Shown here in pieces: positions 25,101 to 36,329 of a stretch of 64,000 bases of DNA. The DNA is taken from assembly GCA_003342895.1 (NCBI GenBank), contig PTFA01000305.1:372001-436000 (forward strand). The letters are read 5' to 3'. The notes below the pieces were generated by a model. That model did no database searches. It saw nothing but the letters and a program-made list of their open reading frames with translations, and had not been told where the DNA came from. Within the stretch, counting starts at the first letter, position 1; the number at the start of each line of letters is the position of its first letter. This DNA comes from Casuarius casuarius. Its lineage: Eukaryota > Chordata > Aves > Casuariiformes > Casuariidae. The position numbers and the translations under genes are program-made.

Positions 25101-27360
25101 TACACATACAAATATACATAAACACATACACATATGCTGGTATCTCTCAGTAGTTGCATTTAAGTTCATTGTCATCAACGGTATGCCAAAAGGATAGTGT
25201 TCAAAGGACAATAGTTGCTTTATAGATGCAATCAGGGATTTCAAATGGAAGCTGTTTTCATCAAAAATTTTTCCTTCATCAAAACCAACTTTCCTATTTA
25301 TGGAAACCTACCGGTGTTAATTTAAATGCCACTGGTGCACAAAGGCTAGTCTGAGACTCTAACTGAAAAGATTTTAAGTAAGTGCTTCAATCTTATTGCA
25401 GTAAATATTTTCCCTCCAAATTTTTTTTAGTTCAGCATGTTTAATTATCAGGCTTCTGTTATTTCTCCTCTTTTTAGAGCAATTCTAGCAACTCACGTCT
25501 AACAGGTCTAAAATGACTTTATATACAATCTACCCACAGGACTGTGATCGGAATAGAAACTTTGTTACTAAATTCATTGTACAGTACTTTTCTATCATAG
25601 GTGTTTTTCTCTGTCACTGCATGAGAGAAGTACTGGCACAGTCCTTTCCAGTTTATGAATATTTGGGATGTCCTGAGTGAGCCAAGTAAAATTTTTTTTG
25701 TAAAATCCCAGCATCTTGCAGCCTCCAAGCCAAAACTCAGTTCACTTTACCCCAACATTTGAAGCAATTCAGGGAAATGATGAACGTTTCTGTGCATCTC
25801 TCATACAGTCTTTTTCTTGAAGCTTCCAGCAAATGCCACTACCTGGCATGACCTGACTGGACTTTACCATTGGTCTCTTCCTGATCTCCCAATTTATCGT
25901 TGTCTATGAATATATGAAGCAGAGGTTCCTTTTCTTAGCTTTCAATCACTGAGCCTTTGCAAAATACTCCAATTTTACCTGTGTTACAGGCTTCCAAGCT
26001 TTTAGTTTTCTTACTCGTAAGATGAGAACTTCTACCTGTCCGGAAGCCTCCAGTTCTTTCAGGAAATCTATTCTGTGGCTATTAGATATCTACTCCATGC
26101 TTTTCCTCTTGTTTAGGACCCCAGATCCTCACGTTACTCTCCGTGAGTAAGAGACTTTCAAGAGGGGTTCTGTACGACGAGGTAGCAGCTTCATCTACCT
26201 CTCACCATCCAGGCGCTACAGAGAGCTGCTTTATTTTTCAGCTCTCCATAAATGCCCGTTTCAACTCCTACAAAATCTGATTTAGCAAACAAGTGACCTG
26301 CTGGCGTTTGATTTTGCTAATGATTTCTCCTTGGAAAGGAAAAATGGGTGAACCGCAAGTGAGACCGAGCCTTCTGCAAAAGCAGCATGTGCCTCACTTA
26401 TCTTGCATGCACTTCCAGCCATTTATCGCATTTCATGGGAAACTCATCCCATCCTTTTCCTGTGGCCTGTCTCCCTTAGGGGCACTATCTGTGCTCAGAA
26501 GGGCTGCTCTGTGGGAAAGCAGCAGAGCACAAGATCTGCCTACTGTATCTGCAGCCTTCTGGTGAAGGGATGCTATGAACAGACATGAATTTCCCAGTCG
26601 AGGGCAGGGAGGGGGGAAGGAGAAAAGAAAGGCATTTTACTTCCTACATTAGCATCTTCAGTGCATTTGCCTGAGGATTTCTGAGGTCCAGAATGTTTTA
26701 ATCTTGCAGTGCACGCATTAGTATTTCTTGTGCAGAAACATGGGAGTCCTCAGCACATACTCTGGCACCAGGGAATGCAATGGTGTCTGTCCAGCCTCTC
26801 TGTTTGGATGGGGCCTTTGCCTACAGTCAGCAGAAACTGAACTGAACCGTGAGTAGACTTCTGGACTGTTTCACGGGGGAAGAAGGAAAAGGAAAAGCAA
26901 TAAAACTCATCAGATTACTAAACGACGGTAATTATTCTAACCATCGTACTATTACTAAACACTTCTGAGAAAACTGGCAACACTGATCCATTGACTGTAG
27001 CAACAGTGATAGTCCAAGGGCCTAACCAGAGTTTGTGGAAATGGGTGGAAAGCCGTCTATTGCTTTAAAGGGTGTTGGATGCAGGTCTTACTAGTTTACA
27101 GGGCATAAGCATGTGCAGTAAACTGCAATCAAATATGTGCTTGCATCTGGAAGCACTTTAAAAAACGCAATTAAAGTATAAAAACCATATGAAACACATG
27201 ATTTTGCAGGAAGTTCTAACATCACAACATGCTGCTAAAAGAAAAAGCACACTACTGGTCTGGTCCCTGGTTACTGAACTGACATGAAATGGGAGAGCTC
27301 TGAAGGGCAGAAAGCCCTTGCTGGGAAGCAGTGATTTGCTGTTGCACATACCAAAACTTT
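22200..27360. other. AT-rich non-coding stretch
   Basis: No gene is supported. Contents: a slightly GC-rich patch around 22735-22920 of unknown origin, a TA/CA simple repeat (23447-23465), a polypyrimidine T-rich run (about 23657-23694), and scattered short frames without domains. Confidence 0.45.
23447..23465. repeat. TA/CA compound microsatellite
   Basis: Short alternating TATATATA followed by CACACAC. Confidence 0.8.
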
Positions 27361-27371
27361 TTTCCCTTCAG

Positions 27372-27586
27372 AGAACCCCCATGGTTGACCCACCAAAAAG
27401 GGTGTTCAGAAATACACCAAAAGGAGCAAAAGAAAGACCTTCATATGTCACTTTCACAGTAGTCTTATATTCTGCATTACCAGCTATAGGAATGGAAGAC
27501 TGTTTTAAGAAATTCCCTCAAACTCTAATTGCCATGAAGAGCGGAAAAGACTGGCATCCAGAGTGCCAAACTTGTATGCACAGCAG
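27372..27586 (+). other. Exon-like open segment with a damaged LIM-zinc-finger-like motif
   Basis: A 215-base open stretch is bounded by a good acceptor (pyrimidine tract then CAG, ending 27371) and a good donor (CAG then GTAGTG, GT at 27587). It would be read in the frame starting at 27372, leaving two bases of a split codon. Near its C-terminal end it encodes GKDWHPECQTC. This resembles the centre of LIM domains of the CRIP/CSRP type, which have GKDWH-x2-C-x2-C. A cysteine lies exactly 17 residues before the histidine, the spacing of LIM module one. Two ligands are wrong: the first cysteine of the C-x2-C pair is Met, and the next expected cysteine after the second knuckle is Ser (AGC for TGC). 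I see no partner exons or further LIM sequence. It may be a decayed exon or pseudogene piece, or a chance match. Confidence 0.3.
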
Positions 27587-27589
27587 GTA

Positions 27590-28930
27590 GTGGTGAAACG
27601 CAACTGTGCCTAAACGCCAGAAAAAATTCTGGCTAGCAGTTAGGTTCAGACATGCAAAAGAGTTTGCAGATGTGTTGCCAAATGGTTAGATCTCAAACAC
27701 TTATGCCACAGCCATTTTTGCAAGCACGGAGCACACAAAACAGTTCCCAGCAAGACATGTAGGAGATATTTTTAAAACACTCTCTATATACTGTACATTT
27801 GTTTGTTAAAGAGTGGACCAAGTGCTTTCTAAAATCTGACTGCTTACCTTAGTACTTATCATCAGGTTGAGCTATTATGAAAATCTATCCCCATTTGCAA
27901 GAGCTTACATTTGTGAAAATGTAACAAAACACACAGCTAAATGTTTCTTCAAACTTTAAATCCCATTTTCCATCTTCACAAAGTTTTGGTTCACACTATT
28001 GTTCTGTCCAATTAGCATTAATTTATAATATATTTAGCATGGTCTGCTGAGGGGTTTTAGTTTATTTCTGTTTTTTCTTTCCTGTGTGCTGGTGCCCATA
28101 GCAACTTTGTGATGGACAATGAGGCTTCTGCAGAACTTGTCTCAAGCCATAATCAAAAATATCAAACAGAACCATGAATTCACATCCTAATAACCCTACC
28201 ACAAAGAATTCATGCCACTTTAGAAGTACAGTTCCTTTAAAATGAAGTCCTTAGACAACCTTCAGGATCACAACTGTATTCAGGATCACTTAAAGTGGAT
28301 CACAAGCAGAGGGCTATTGGAGCAAAAAGGGGTTCTGGGATAAACTTCTTACTGCATTGGAAAACCACACACACACACACACACACACACACAGCCCTGC
28401 ACTATTGCTGAATCATACTATTTCAACATTTCAGTTCTTTTTGCTTTAAAAATACGGATATACAGCGCGCTCTGTTATTCAGCAGCTCAGAAGTTCAGAG
28501 TTCATCCTAATTGCTAATAACTTTTTAAACTACAGCTACAAACTCGATCTAAAAGTTACTGCTGAATGGACTTCTGTATGCAGAGTGACCTAAATCATTA
28601 AGACTTCCTGTTGCTAGTGGAAACATTCCTATCTTGAAAAATACCAAGGATCATATTTAGAACTAGTACCTTTCTAAAACAGTCCATAAAAGATAACCAA
28701 TATTCAAATGACCCAGGTTACTTTTTCCCACAATAAACAAACTAGTGATTACAGAACATCGTGATCTGGCATTCATTTAGCTTATGAAACAAAAGCATAC
28801 TCACCAAAATTAATGTTTGCCCTTATCTTGAATGACTTCAGGAAAAAGGCAATGATCGTACTCACTCACTCCAACATTTTAGAAAATTGTATCCATGCAA
28901 TCAGTGAAATCATATAAGGTAACAGTGATT
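27590..28930. other. AT-rich non-coding stretch with CA repeat
   Basis: No gene recognised. The only clear feature is the CA microsatellite at 28366-28393. Confidence 0.5.
28366..28393. repeat. CA microsatellite, 14 units
   Basis: Fourteen uninterrupted CA dinucleotides, the longest CA run in the window. Confidence 0.95.
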
Positions 28931-28959
28931 CATTTACATTGACACAACTCTTCCATCTG

Positions 28960-29095
28960 ACAATTACAAAGCTCTTTATAAATGTTCTTTAAATCAAAAG
29001 GACAGGCAGGCATTAATATTTTTAGTATTATTACTCTCATCTACAGATGGGTAATCCCAAGTCCACAGAAGTATGCAATATATCCAAGGTAAGAT
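28960..29095 (-). mobile_element. MIR/L2-tail-type relic, reverse orientation
   Basis: AAAGCTCTTTATAAATGTT, later TATTATTACTCTCATCTACAGATGGGTAA and then ATATCCAAGGT match in order the reverse complement of the MIR 3' half. That pattern is AAAGCGCTTTATAAA, then a TATTATT...CATTTTACAGATGGGGAA block, then GCCCAAGGTC. The copy is very diverged, so the exact subfamily (MIR or a SINE with an L2-like tail) is uncertain. Confidence 0.55.
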
Positions 29096-29433
29096 AGGAT
29101 ACATAAGTACTTTAAATATAAACAAACAGAAAACACTAAACTGCTTTAAAATGAAGCTTTCATCCCCATCTAAACATGTCTATGCTGACTTCAGGAAAAG
29201 AGCCAGGAAAAGAAACAAGTTAAATTCTCAGTTCTAAAAAGCAAGCTTCCTCTACCTTATTTCTCTTATTCAGTGTTTCAGTATCTCTATCTTACTGTTT
29301 ATACAGGACTTAAAAACTGCAGTTTTGCATTGCATATGAAAGATCAGTAAGACCATCATGTGTTCAGTGCAGCATATGATGACTGAAATAGTATGTGAAT
29401 TTTTCCATACAGGAAAAAAAGCTCAGTAAATAG

Positions 29434-29448
29434 AAAAAAAAAAAAAAA
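29434..29448. repeat. A15 homopolymer
   Basis: Uninterrupted run of A. Confidence 0.85.
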
Positions 29449-30063
29449 GACAAACAAGATGTTCTTGTTTGCCTATAGCAAGCAATTTACATCCTTTTAA
29501 GATCTTCTGGCATTTGGGTCTTTATTCTTCTGCTATAATAGCAACCCAAGTTGTCCTGTAAGCAGCAGATTGAATGAAACCTGCTTTCCTACAAATTTAT
29601 GCTCTTTTGCTCTGTAACTCCATATTCTTTTTTCTCACTGCAAAGCCCCAGATCTCTCCACATTGCCTATTACACTATTGCCTGGCAGAAGAAAACTGTG
29701 CTGTGACTAGTCTGGAACTATGCACATTTTGTTTGGCCACTGAGGCACTGCCAAACAGAATGTATAACAGCTATGTTCTGCCTGCCTTTTCCTCAAAGTT
29801 GGCAGTAATTTGGGTTTCTTTCCTCCATACTGCCACAGATTTTCATAAGACATGACTTGCATTGAGAATTCTACCTTGCTTTCATATTTAACTAAGAGAG
29901 ATGAAAGGGCTCAAAAGCTATGGAGGAGAGAAAGGGGAGAGGGAACAGGCAAACCTCCGTAGAAGTCTCACTTCCTTAGAAAACAAGTGTAGTAACAAAT
30001 ATTTAAGAACAACGATATTGAAAACGTGGAAGTTCATGAGCACTGTGAAATGTCTGGCCAAGA

Positions 30064-30081
30064 TTTTTTTTTTTTTTTTTT
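30064..30081. repeat. T18 homopolymer
   Basis: Uninterrupted run of T. No element ending in it was recognised. Confidence 0.9.
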
Positions 30082-30322
30082 AATGCTTCCTAACATTAGG
30101 ATCTTAAATCCATAATTAGGAATTCATGATGACTGACCTCATTTTCAGTATGACAGGAACATAGCATCTCACTTTAAGTGTGACCTGCAGTATACTTCAC
30201 ACTTTAAAACACAGGACTCTTGCTTCCCGACTTTAGACATAACAATGGCCAGGTACAAACCCATCCCACCAGATGGAAACAATTACACACATAAAACAGA
30301 CCATTAGACCTGTAAAGTTAAA

Positions 30323-30344
30323 TATCTATCTATCTATCTATATA
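30323..30344. repeat. TATC microsatellite
   Basis: About five TATC tetranucleotides. Confidence 0.9.
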
Positions 30345-30424
30345 ATCCAATTCATATACTTGGATATAAAAAGGAATGCATTCGTTAAAAAAACCCAGAA
30401 ATTTAACATGATTTTTACTGATTA

Positions 30425-30510
30425 GAAATTACATGTTTAAAGTGATTTGCCCAAGGCTATAAGGAAGTTGGATAACACTTCAAGATTTGTAAATCCAGAT
30501 GTAGACTGAA
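30425..30510 (-). mobile_element. MIR SINE relic, reverse orientation
   Basis: AAGTGATTTGCCCAAGGCTATAAGGAAGT and then AAATCCAGATGTAGACT follow the reversed MIR order: AAGTGACTTGCCCAAGGTCACAC, then a GAACCCAGAT-like block. Only the central part survives. Confidence 0.65.
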
Positions 30511-30519
30511 ACTTTTCGA

Positions 30520-33500
30520 ACTTCTTAATGCTGTCAGAAACTCAGAGTAAACACAGACTGACAGAGAGAGACACCATGTCAAGGCTATTGTTTAGTGCAT
30601 TTTTGTTTCTGAATTCCTGTATAATAGCTGTATTTTCAAATATCTAAACCAAAATCAAAGTGTTCAACCAAGCTTTGACATCTGACTTTAGCAGTTCTTT
30701 CCAACAATTCATGACTATCTTAAGAACAAATTCCCCCACCTGAAAAACAGGCCGAAGTTCAACTACACACAGATTTTGCTCAATTCAGGCAAAAGAGCAA
30801 AATTTCCATCTAAAGCTTTTATGTTTCGGTTTTGGCCAACTCTTAAAAAAATGGCTGGCACTTTTTTTCTTTGGGAATCCATACTCAATGATTTAAGAAT
30901 TCTTTACAGTCATAATATCAGAGCATGTATAAGAAGTTTTACTAATTCCAAGTTATAGCTGAGAAGATTGAGGCAAAAAGAAATCAGTTGTATAGTAACA
31001 GCATCATTTGATATTTATTAAATACAGCATGATCAGTTAAGTGCAGTCAAATCCACTTTATTTTCCCTAAAAATATCCTTATTTCCCCACAGGCTTTCAC
31101 ATATTGCTTTTGTTCATCATAATATTCTTTTTTCAGAAAGATTTACTTTTTGCAAAGAAGCTGTTGAAAATGCTGTTGAAAAAATGTACAATCTATGATG
31201 GCATGATTGAAGTCTTAATAACATAAAATAAAAATAGTAATACACAGAATCCAGTCAAGGTTTTGTGTGTCACAATCACACTGCTCCCTGATACTTGAAT
31301 ATTAATCAGAATACTTTAATATTCACTTAGTGGGTTGCTATGGAATTCTCTAAATTTTTCCTTCAAAAACAATTCAGAAGCTATATTCTCCATTACCTGC
31401 TGATACACCCAAAATAAAGCAACATGTACGCACTCCATAATCCAGCAATATTTGGCATGATACTACTGTTTCACAAATAACAGGTTTGTGAACATCAGTG
31501 TTTGAGTTAGAAACCTCAAATAGCGGAAGCTTTGAGGTAAGACAGGGAGAAGGTTGCCACTGCCTGTTCTGTCTGAGAGCAGCCATCTGGCCAATTACCT
31601 TATTTATGCCTACCAACTAGTCACAGCACTGTTGTCACTTGCCTGGTGACAATTGCATAAGAGATGTGGAGGAAGCTGAATTGCTGCAATGATGTGTCTC
31701 CCTGCACACGATATTAAGAAGGTGGGGAAAAAATGTCTGTAGATTTTGAGTTAATACATCCTGCTGCTGTTCAAAGATACAGTCTGGGAAGGCTTCATAA
31801 CAGAACGCATCTTCTGAGGACTATTATTAGCCATACAAATACACAGTGACATCCATATAAAACTTACACAAATGCTGTTTGCTCAGGACCTTTCAAGCTG
31901 CATGAAATTCTCTCTTTTTCTGAAAAAACTCTACTAAAAACTGATTGTGATTCTTAACTTCTGGTTCAGTAATCAAACCAAAACAATTCTTGGAAACTGC
32001 AAGCAGCAACATTAAAATTAACGATCAATATCAAAATAGAGTACTAACAATACTTCAAGAATCTCAGGGATGAAGAAGGGATTCATTCCTTTTCCACATG
32101 AGACATCCAGAGATGGCCATCTTATGTCCTGGTTTTTACTTCTCAGCACCGACCTAGATTAACCACAGATACAAGCACAGTGCAAGCTCTTTCACCACTG
32201 TGCTCTCTAAGGACAGAACACTCAGTACTATACATATGCAATGCCTCATTTTTCATATGATCTTCATAGCAAATAAAAAAAAAATCAGGGTGTATTCTAA
32301 CACTTTGCTGCCAAAAGACATATAATACATAGCCATAATTTAGCATCTCCAGTATATAATAATGCAGATCTTTTTTATTACCCCAAACCCTTTGAAAGAA
32401 GTCGACAAACCACCTCTTGATCATATTGTTTCAGAAGTAGTTGTTCGAAGACTTTGAACAAGTTGAGTTCTTGAGTTTGTTTTGTTTGGGTTTACTTTAA
32501 CAGGAAAAGTATAATTTATTCCCACTTTTCCTGCTGCTTAAAATAATGTTAACATATTTCCTTTAACACCAAAAAAACCAAAAGTTAAAGAAACCAATCA
32601 CCTGTGGTTTGGGACTACGCTATGAAAAATTTCAGCCAAAATATTCATGTTTCAGAAAATGGCAAAGTGATAGACAGGAAATGGTTTGATGCAACCTAAA
32701 ACATGATTGTCATACAAGGTCCTGCCGTAGTTATTTTCCCAGATACTGGCAGTAGATTGTAGATTAAAAAAATACATAAAGGGAAGAAAATCCTAGGAGT
32801 CCTGCTTTATCTTTAGCATAAGCTATCAATTTGTAGAGCTTTTGCATTATACTACCACAGCTCTCATTGATTTCAGTGGAAGGATAGCTGGGCCAACATT
32901 TGGTACTTCTGGGAATTCCCATCTTTTTCTTGGAAGTTCCTAGCCAGAGTTGGGGAAAATAAGTTTTATGGGGCCAATACAGAATGCAGTCTGAGTCCTA
33001 TCTCATAAATAAAAGTGTATTTTCAGCATGGATTGATTCTGTCAGTCTGCTGTGTTACATTTTGTATGTTTTATGAATAAAGTTGGTTGTTGATCATTTT
33101 CTCCTGTGTTTTCCTCATTTATACCTTATTTTCTTCTACTAGGGGCACTTTTTTTTTTTTAATTTCACGAATTTATTATACAAAGTCTGAAATAACAGAT
33201 GCTCAATGGCAACTGAGTCAGAATCATGAGTAGTTTTTAAAACATACACCAAAACCACATAAATATTTTCAGAGGCTGCAAGAGAGCACAGAAGTGGGAG
33301 AAGTAGCAGTGAAAGAGCATAGGAGTTGCTTCAACCAGCTCTGCCACAAAGAAAAATATACTTGGAAGGACAGCTTCAGCTGATGCTGCTTTCTGGAAAT
33401 AATGAATACCGTCAACAGCCAAGGGCATATGCTTCAGGGTAGGAGTTTCTCTTTAATCTTATTTATATTTTGCTTTTTCATTTAACACCATTAAGCATGC

Positions 33501-33980
33501 ATGGTTCCAAATAGGCACAATTAAAAGGCCAGGGTCTCTGCCACAGGAAGTTTATATCTGTAGGAGAGTTTTTGGGTGCAGACATGTGGAGAGTTGGTGA
33601 GAGGCATGAAATAATTTGATTCAAAAGAGTTTAAGAGAGGGAGAAGAGGATGCTTTTTGCACTTCAAGCTGTGTTTCATAACAACTTTCATTATATTGCT
33701 AACTAAACTGGAATTAAACAATTTACACTAATGTATCACCTTTGAGCTTTAAGGGTAACATTAGAATTGATAAATGCATTCATACATTTAGTTACTGATT
33801 GAATCACTGGATATTTCTCTACAGAAAAAGTAGGTATCTCAGTAACTGGAAGTAGCACTAAACTGTACGAACTTAATCTAGTACTATGGGTGTGAGTATC
33901 AGTAGAATACTGAGAAATCTTAAACCATTATGGAGGCCACAGAAATACATTGCAAATCATTGTGAATACTGTTTTAAACT
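30520..33980. other. AT-rich non-coding stretch
   Basis: No gene supported. A possible polyadenylation signal (AATAAA, 33076-33081) is followed by a T/G-rich tail, but no transcript body could be recognised upstream. A faint trace of an old amniote repeat lies near 32860-32885 (CTCTCATTGATTTCAGTGG). Confidence 0.45.
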
Positions 33981-33994
33981 GAAGGGTGAGGGAC

Positions 33995-34068
33995 TTTAAT
34001 ATAAGGCCTCATCCAATCCCTACTGAGCTCAGCAGGATCTCTGGAGGAGTTTTGGATAAAGCCCTGGC
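33995..34068. repeat. Ancient semi-palindromic amniote repeat relic
   Basis: AAGGCCTCATCCAATCCCTACTGAG..., a central CTGAGCTCAG palindrome and ...TTTTGGATAAAGCCCT give a self-complementary layout. The order resembles the GGCCTGATCCAAAGCCCATTGAAGTCAATGG palindrome, which I recall as a widespread old repeat in turtles and crocodilians with traces in birds. The match is decayed, and the family name is not certain. Confidence 0.4.
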
Positions 34069-34069
34069 T

Positions 34070-36220
34070 GATGGAAAAAAATCAGAAGAGAATCATCTGG
34101 TCAGAAGAGTGGTAGAGGAAGATCCACAGCCATCTTCCTCTTCTTCCACTCCACTGATTTCTTATTTTCTTTTGCCTCGCATTTCATGCTGCAAATGGCC
34201 TGCATCTTTCCCAGGCCTGAGAATCAGAATTGCCAAAAGACCTTCCAATGATTTCTACAAGAATTTTTAAAAAGTTACAGCTATTGCAGCTGAAAGAGAA
34301 ACTTAATCTGTGCTCACAAAAACAACCTGTCCCAACAAATGTAACCATCAGTCATCATCTCTACCTTCACCACTAGACAGAGCAAAGCAAATAAAAGAAG
34401 TTGGAAGAGAGAGGTTCCCTCCCTCCCATAGCTCCTCTCTCTCAAATGCAGTGACAGTAATTTTGGAAGGAACTGCCTTTTTCCTGGGTGAATGTATTAC
34501 TTCACGGGGGAAACTCAAATGTCAACAGCGGGAATGTTTCTGAACAAATTGGGAGAAAAGTGGCACTTTTCTCATTGTTTTTCTCATTTTTTCCTCAGTA
34601 TTTTCCCTCTTGCCCTGATGATTGCACTTCAGCTGACGATTCCTGAGGCACAGACTTGTATCAGTGACTCCTAAGACAAAGCATTTCAGATAGGGTGGAT
34701 TTCCTCTCTCATGCTGTCTTTCTTCTGTGTTTACATCACCTCTTCCATTTTCTTCCTTAAGGTCCTGCCTCCCTCCATTACTACTGCTCCTATCCTCATA
34801 TCCCATTACTTCTGCTTGTTCTCTGTGTCCATTCTCTTTCCCCGCATACTACAATGGCTTACATCACCTCAGGAGCCACATGTCTCTCCTTTTATTTGTT
34901 CTTCTTTCACCATCATCATCTCCATCTGTGACAGTCTTCTGCTGATGTTTTGAATATGCTGCCAGGAGAATAAACTAAATTGAAAGTTGATTTGGGTATT
35001 CCAAAGATCAGGTCTCTGACCTCTTTCACCATGTGTCATGGACAAGCAGCATGTACATCTTCTGTTTCCCTTGAAACATGCTTGCTTGCTCTCTCAACTA
35101 TTTACTGAACATCAAGGTTGGCAATTCTCTTTTTTTTTTTTTTGGATCTACGGTTCATGGATCCATAAAGCTTGCAGATCAAAGAAAATTAAGGCCCAAC
35201 CAATTACAGTCAGAAAAGAACTTCAAAACGTGACCACCAGTTATAGCTGAGCAGATGAAAGATTTTTTTAATTTCTTAAAAAAAAAATCTTTAAAATTTG
35301 CTAGAACATAAGATTTTGCTGTAATTTGTCTTACCAATACTGTGATTCATTGCCACCACAAATGCTAAAATTCTCCTGTTCCTATTAATTATATATATCT
35401 CAGTATAGATATCGCTTTGTCCTCAAACCACAAACTAGTTACTCTCTTTGACAGAAAAATCCTCTGTTAGTCTTCAACATCCATCCTGTCTCACGTGGCA
35501 GTATAGATATCGATAAGCACCATGGAGACCTATTTCTGCAGTGTATAGATGTCAATGAAATGAACATGTCTTGTACATAAAGCTTTTCCTCCTTCCACTG
35601 ATCACTTCCCTAAAACAGAACAAACCCAAAAGGGAACCTCCGAAAGCTCTTGTGTATATAATTCCCAATCAAATCTAGTTCCTCCTTGTCTAAACATTAC
35701 AGATACATTAAATACAAATCTTTCAAAGAAGTGAAAGATCTAAAGCAATTGTGTTTAAAGTTTTCAGGCTTGCCTTTTCTTTGCTAACTAGTGTCAGACA
35801 GTGTAAAAAGCCAATATAATTATTTTAGTCTGAGCTAATGATGTCACTTTTCTCTAAGTTAAAACAGGAATATTTGGAGATACGCTAGTGATAGCTGAAG
35901 TTCCTTGCAACCATGTTAGGTTGTGTCGCTCCTCTGTGAACACGGTAACTTAGATCATCAGTAAGAATACACCAGTTATTCATCACCTGCGTCATTATCA
36001 TATGTGTTTCCATGAATTACAGAACACAGCTACCATGAGCAGATATTCCCCTTTTAATGATATAAGCATAAAATAAGGAAATTATTCTCCTCCTCCTCAA
36101 GCCCTTTCCCCTTCATCACACTTTCCATCACAGCATGAAGAAACGTTTCATAATCCTCTAATTAGGTTTCTCAACAACACTGGTGCCTTATTTTGCCCAT
36201 CAAAACCTTGTGGCAGAGAG
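34070..36220. other. AT-rich non-coding stretch with a pyrimidine-rich block
   Basis: No gene supported. A pyrimidine-rich stretch (about 34400-34930) opens several long Ser/Leu/Pro-rich frames on both strands that look compositional. A 14-base repeat CAGTATAGATATCG occurs at 35401-35414 and 35499-35512. Confidence 0.45.
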
Positions 36221-36262
36221 AGGGCAGGTCTTCTGCCTAAGCACTGGCGAGGGAAGTGGCCG

Positions 36263-36277
36263 CACGTGAGCGCTCAC
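36263..36277. promoter_or_regulatory. E-box overlapping the palindrome GTGAGCGCTCAC
   Basis: A CACGTG E-box at 36263-36268 overlaps a perfect 12-bp palindrome at 36266-36277. Both are directly visible; any factor binding is inferred. Confidence 0.4.
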
Positions 36278-36305
36278 CATCCCCTGCTCCCCAAGCGCCT
36301 TGCTA

Positions 36306-36317
36306 CCGCCAGGAGGC
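36306..36317 (+). promoter_or_regulatory. CTCF-like motif, plus orientation
   Basis: CCGCCAGGAGGC, with A before and A after, fits about 13 of 16 positions of the vertebrate CTCF consensus RCCASYAGRKGGCRSY. CTCF anchors chromatin loops and insulators. Its orientation faces the minus-strand motif at 57.47 kb. Confidence 0.35.
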
Positions 36318-36329
36318 AACCAGCTCTCC

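Larger units (their letters stand above)
36235..36325. promoter_or_regulatory. Small CpG-rich patch, candidate regulatory element
   Basis: About 90 bases carry several CpGs in an otherwise CpG-poor region. It contains CACGTG (36263-36268), the overlapping perfect palindrome GTGAGCGCTCAC (36266-36277), and a CTCF-like site (36306-36317). It is too short for a conventional CpG island. The concentration of motifs suggests an enhancer, an insulator or a minor promoter; that is inference. Confidence 0.4.

Noticed and set aside
30945..30990. Another reversed MIR core near 30.96 kb
   Set aside because: Only about 25 bases resemble the pattern (GAGAAGATTGAGGCA); too little to call.
31240..31260. CACAGAAT as a reversed CR1 terminus, also at 21.56, 41.57, 41.94 and 56.07 kb
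   Set aside because: The adjacent sequence does not read as CR1 3' region, so these octamers are chance matches.
33076..33081. AATAAA followed by a T/G-rich stretch as a gene 3' end
   Set aside because: AATAAA is common in AT-rich DNA and no transcript body or open frame leads to it.
34480..34953. Ser/Leu/Pro-rich overlapping frames around 34.5-34.95 kb
   Set aside because: They come from a pyrimidine-rich stretch and resemble no family.
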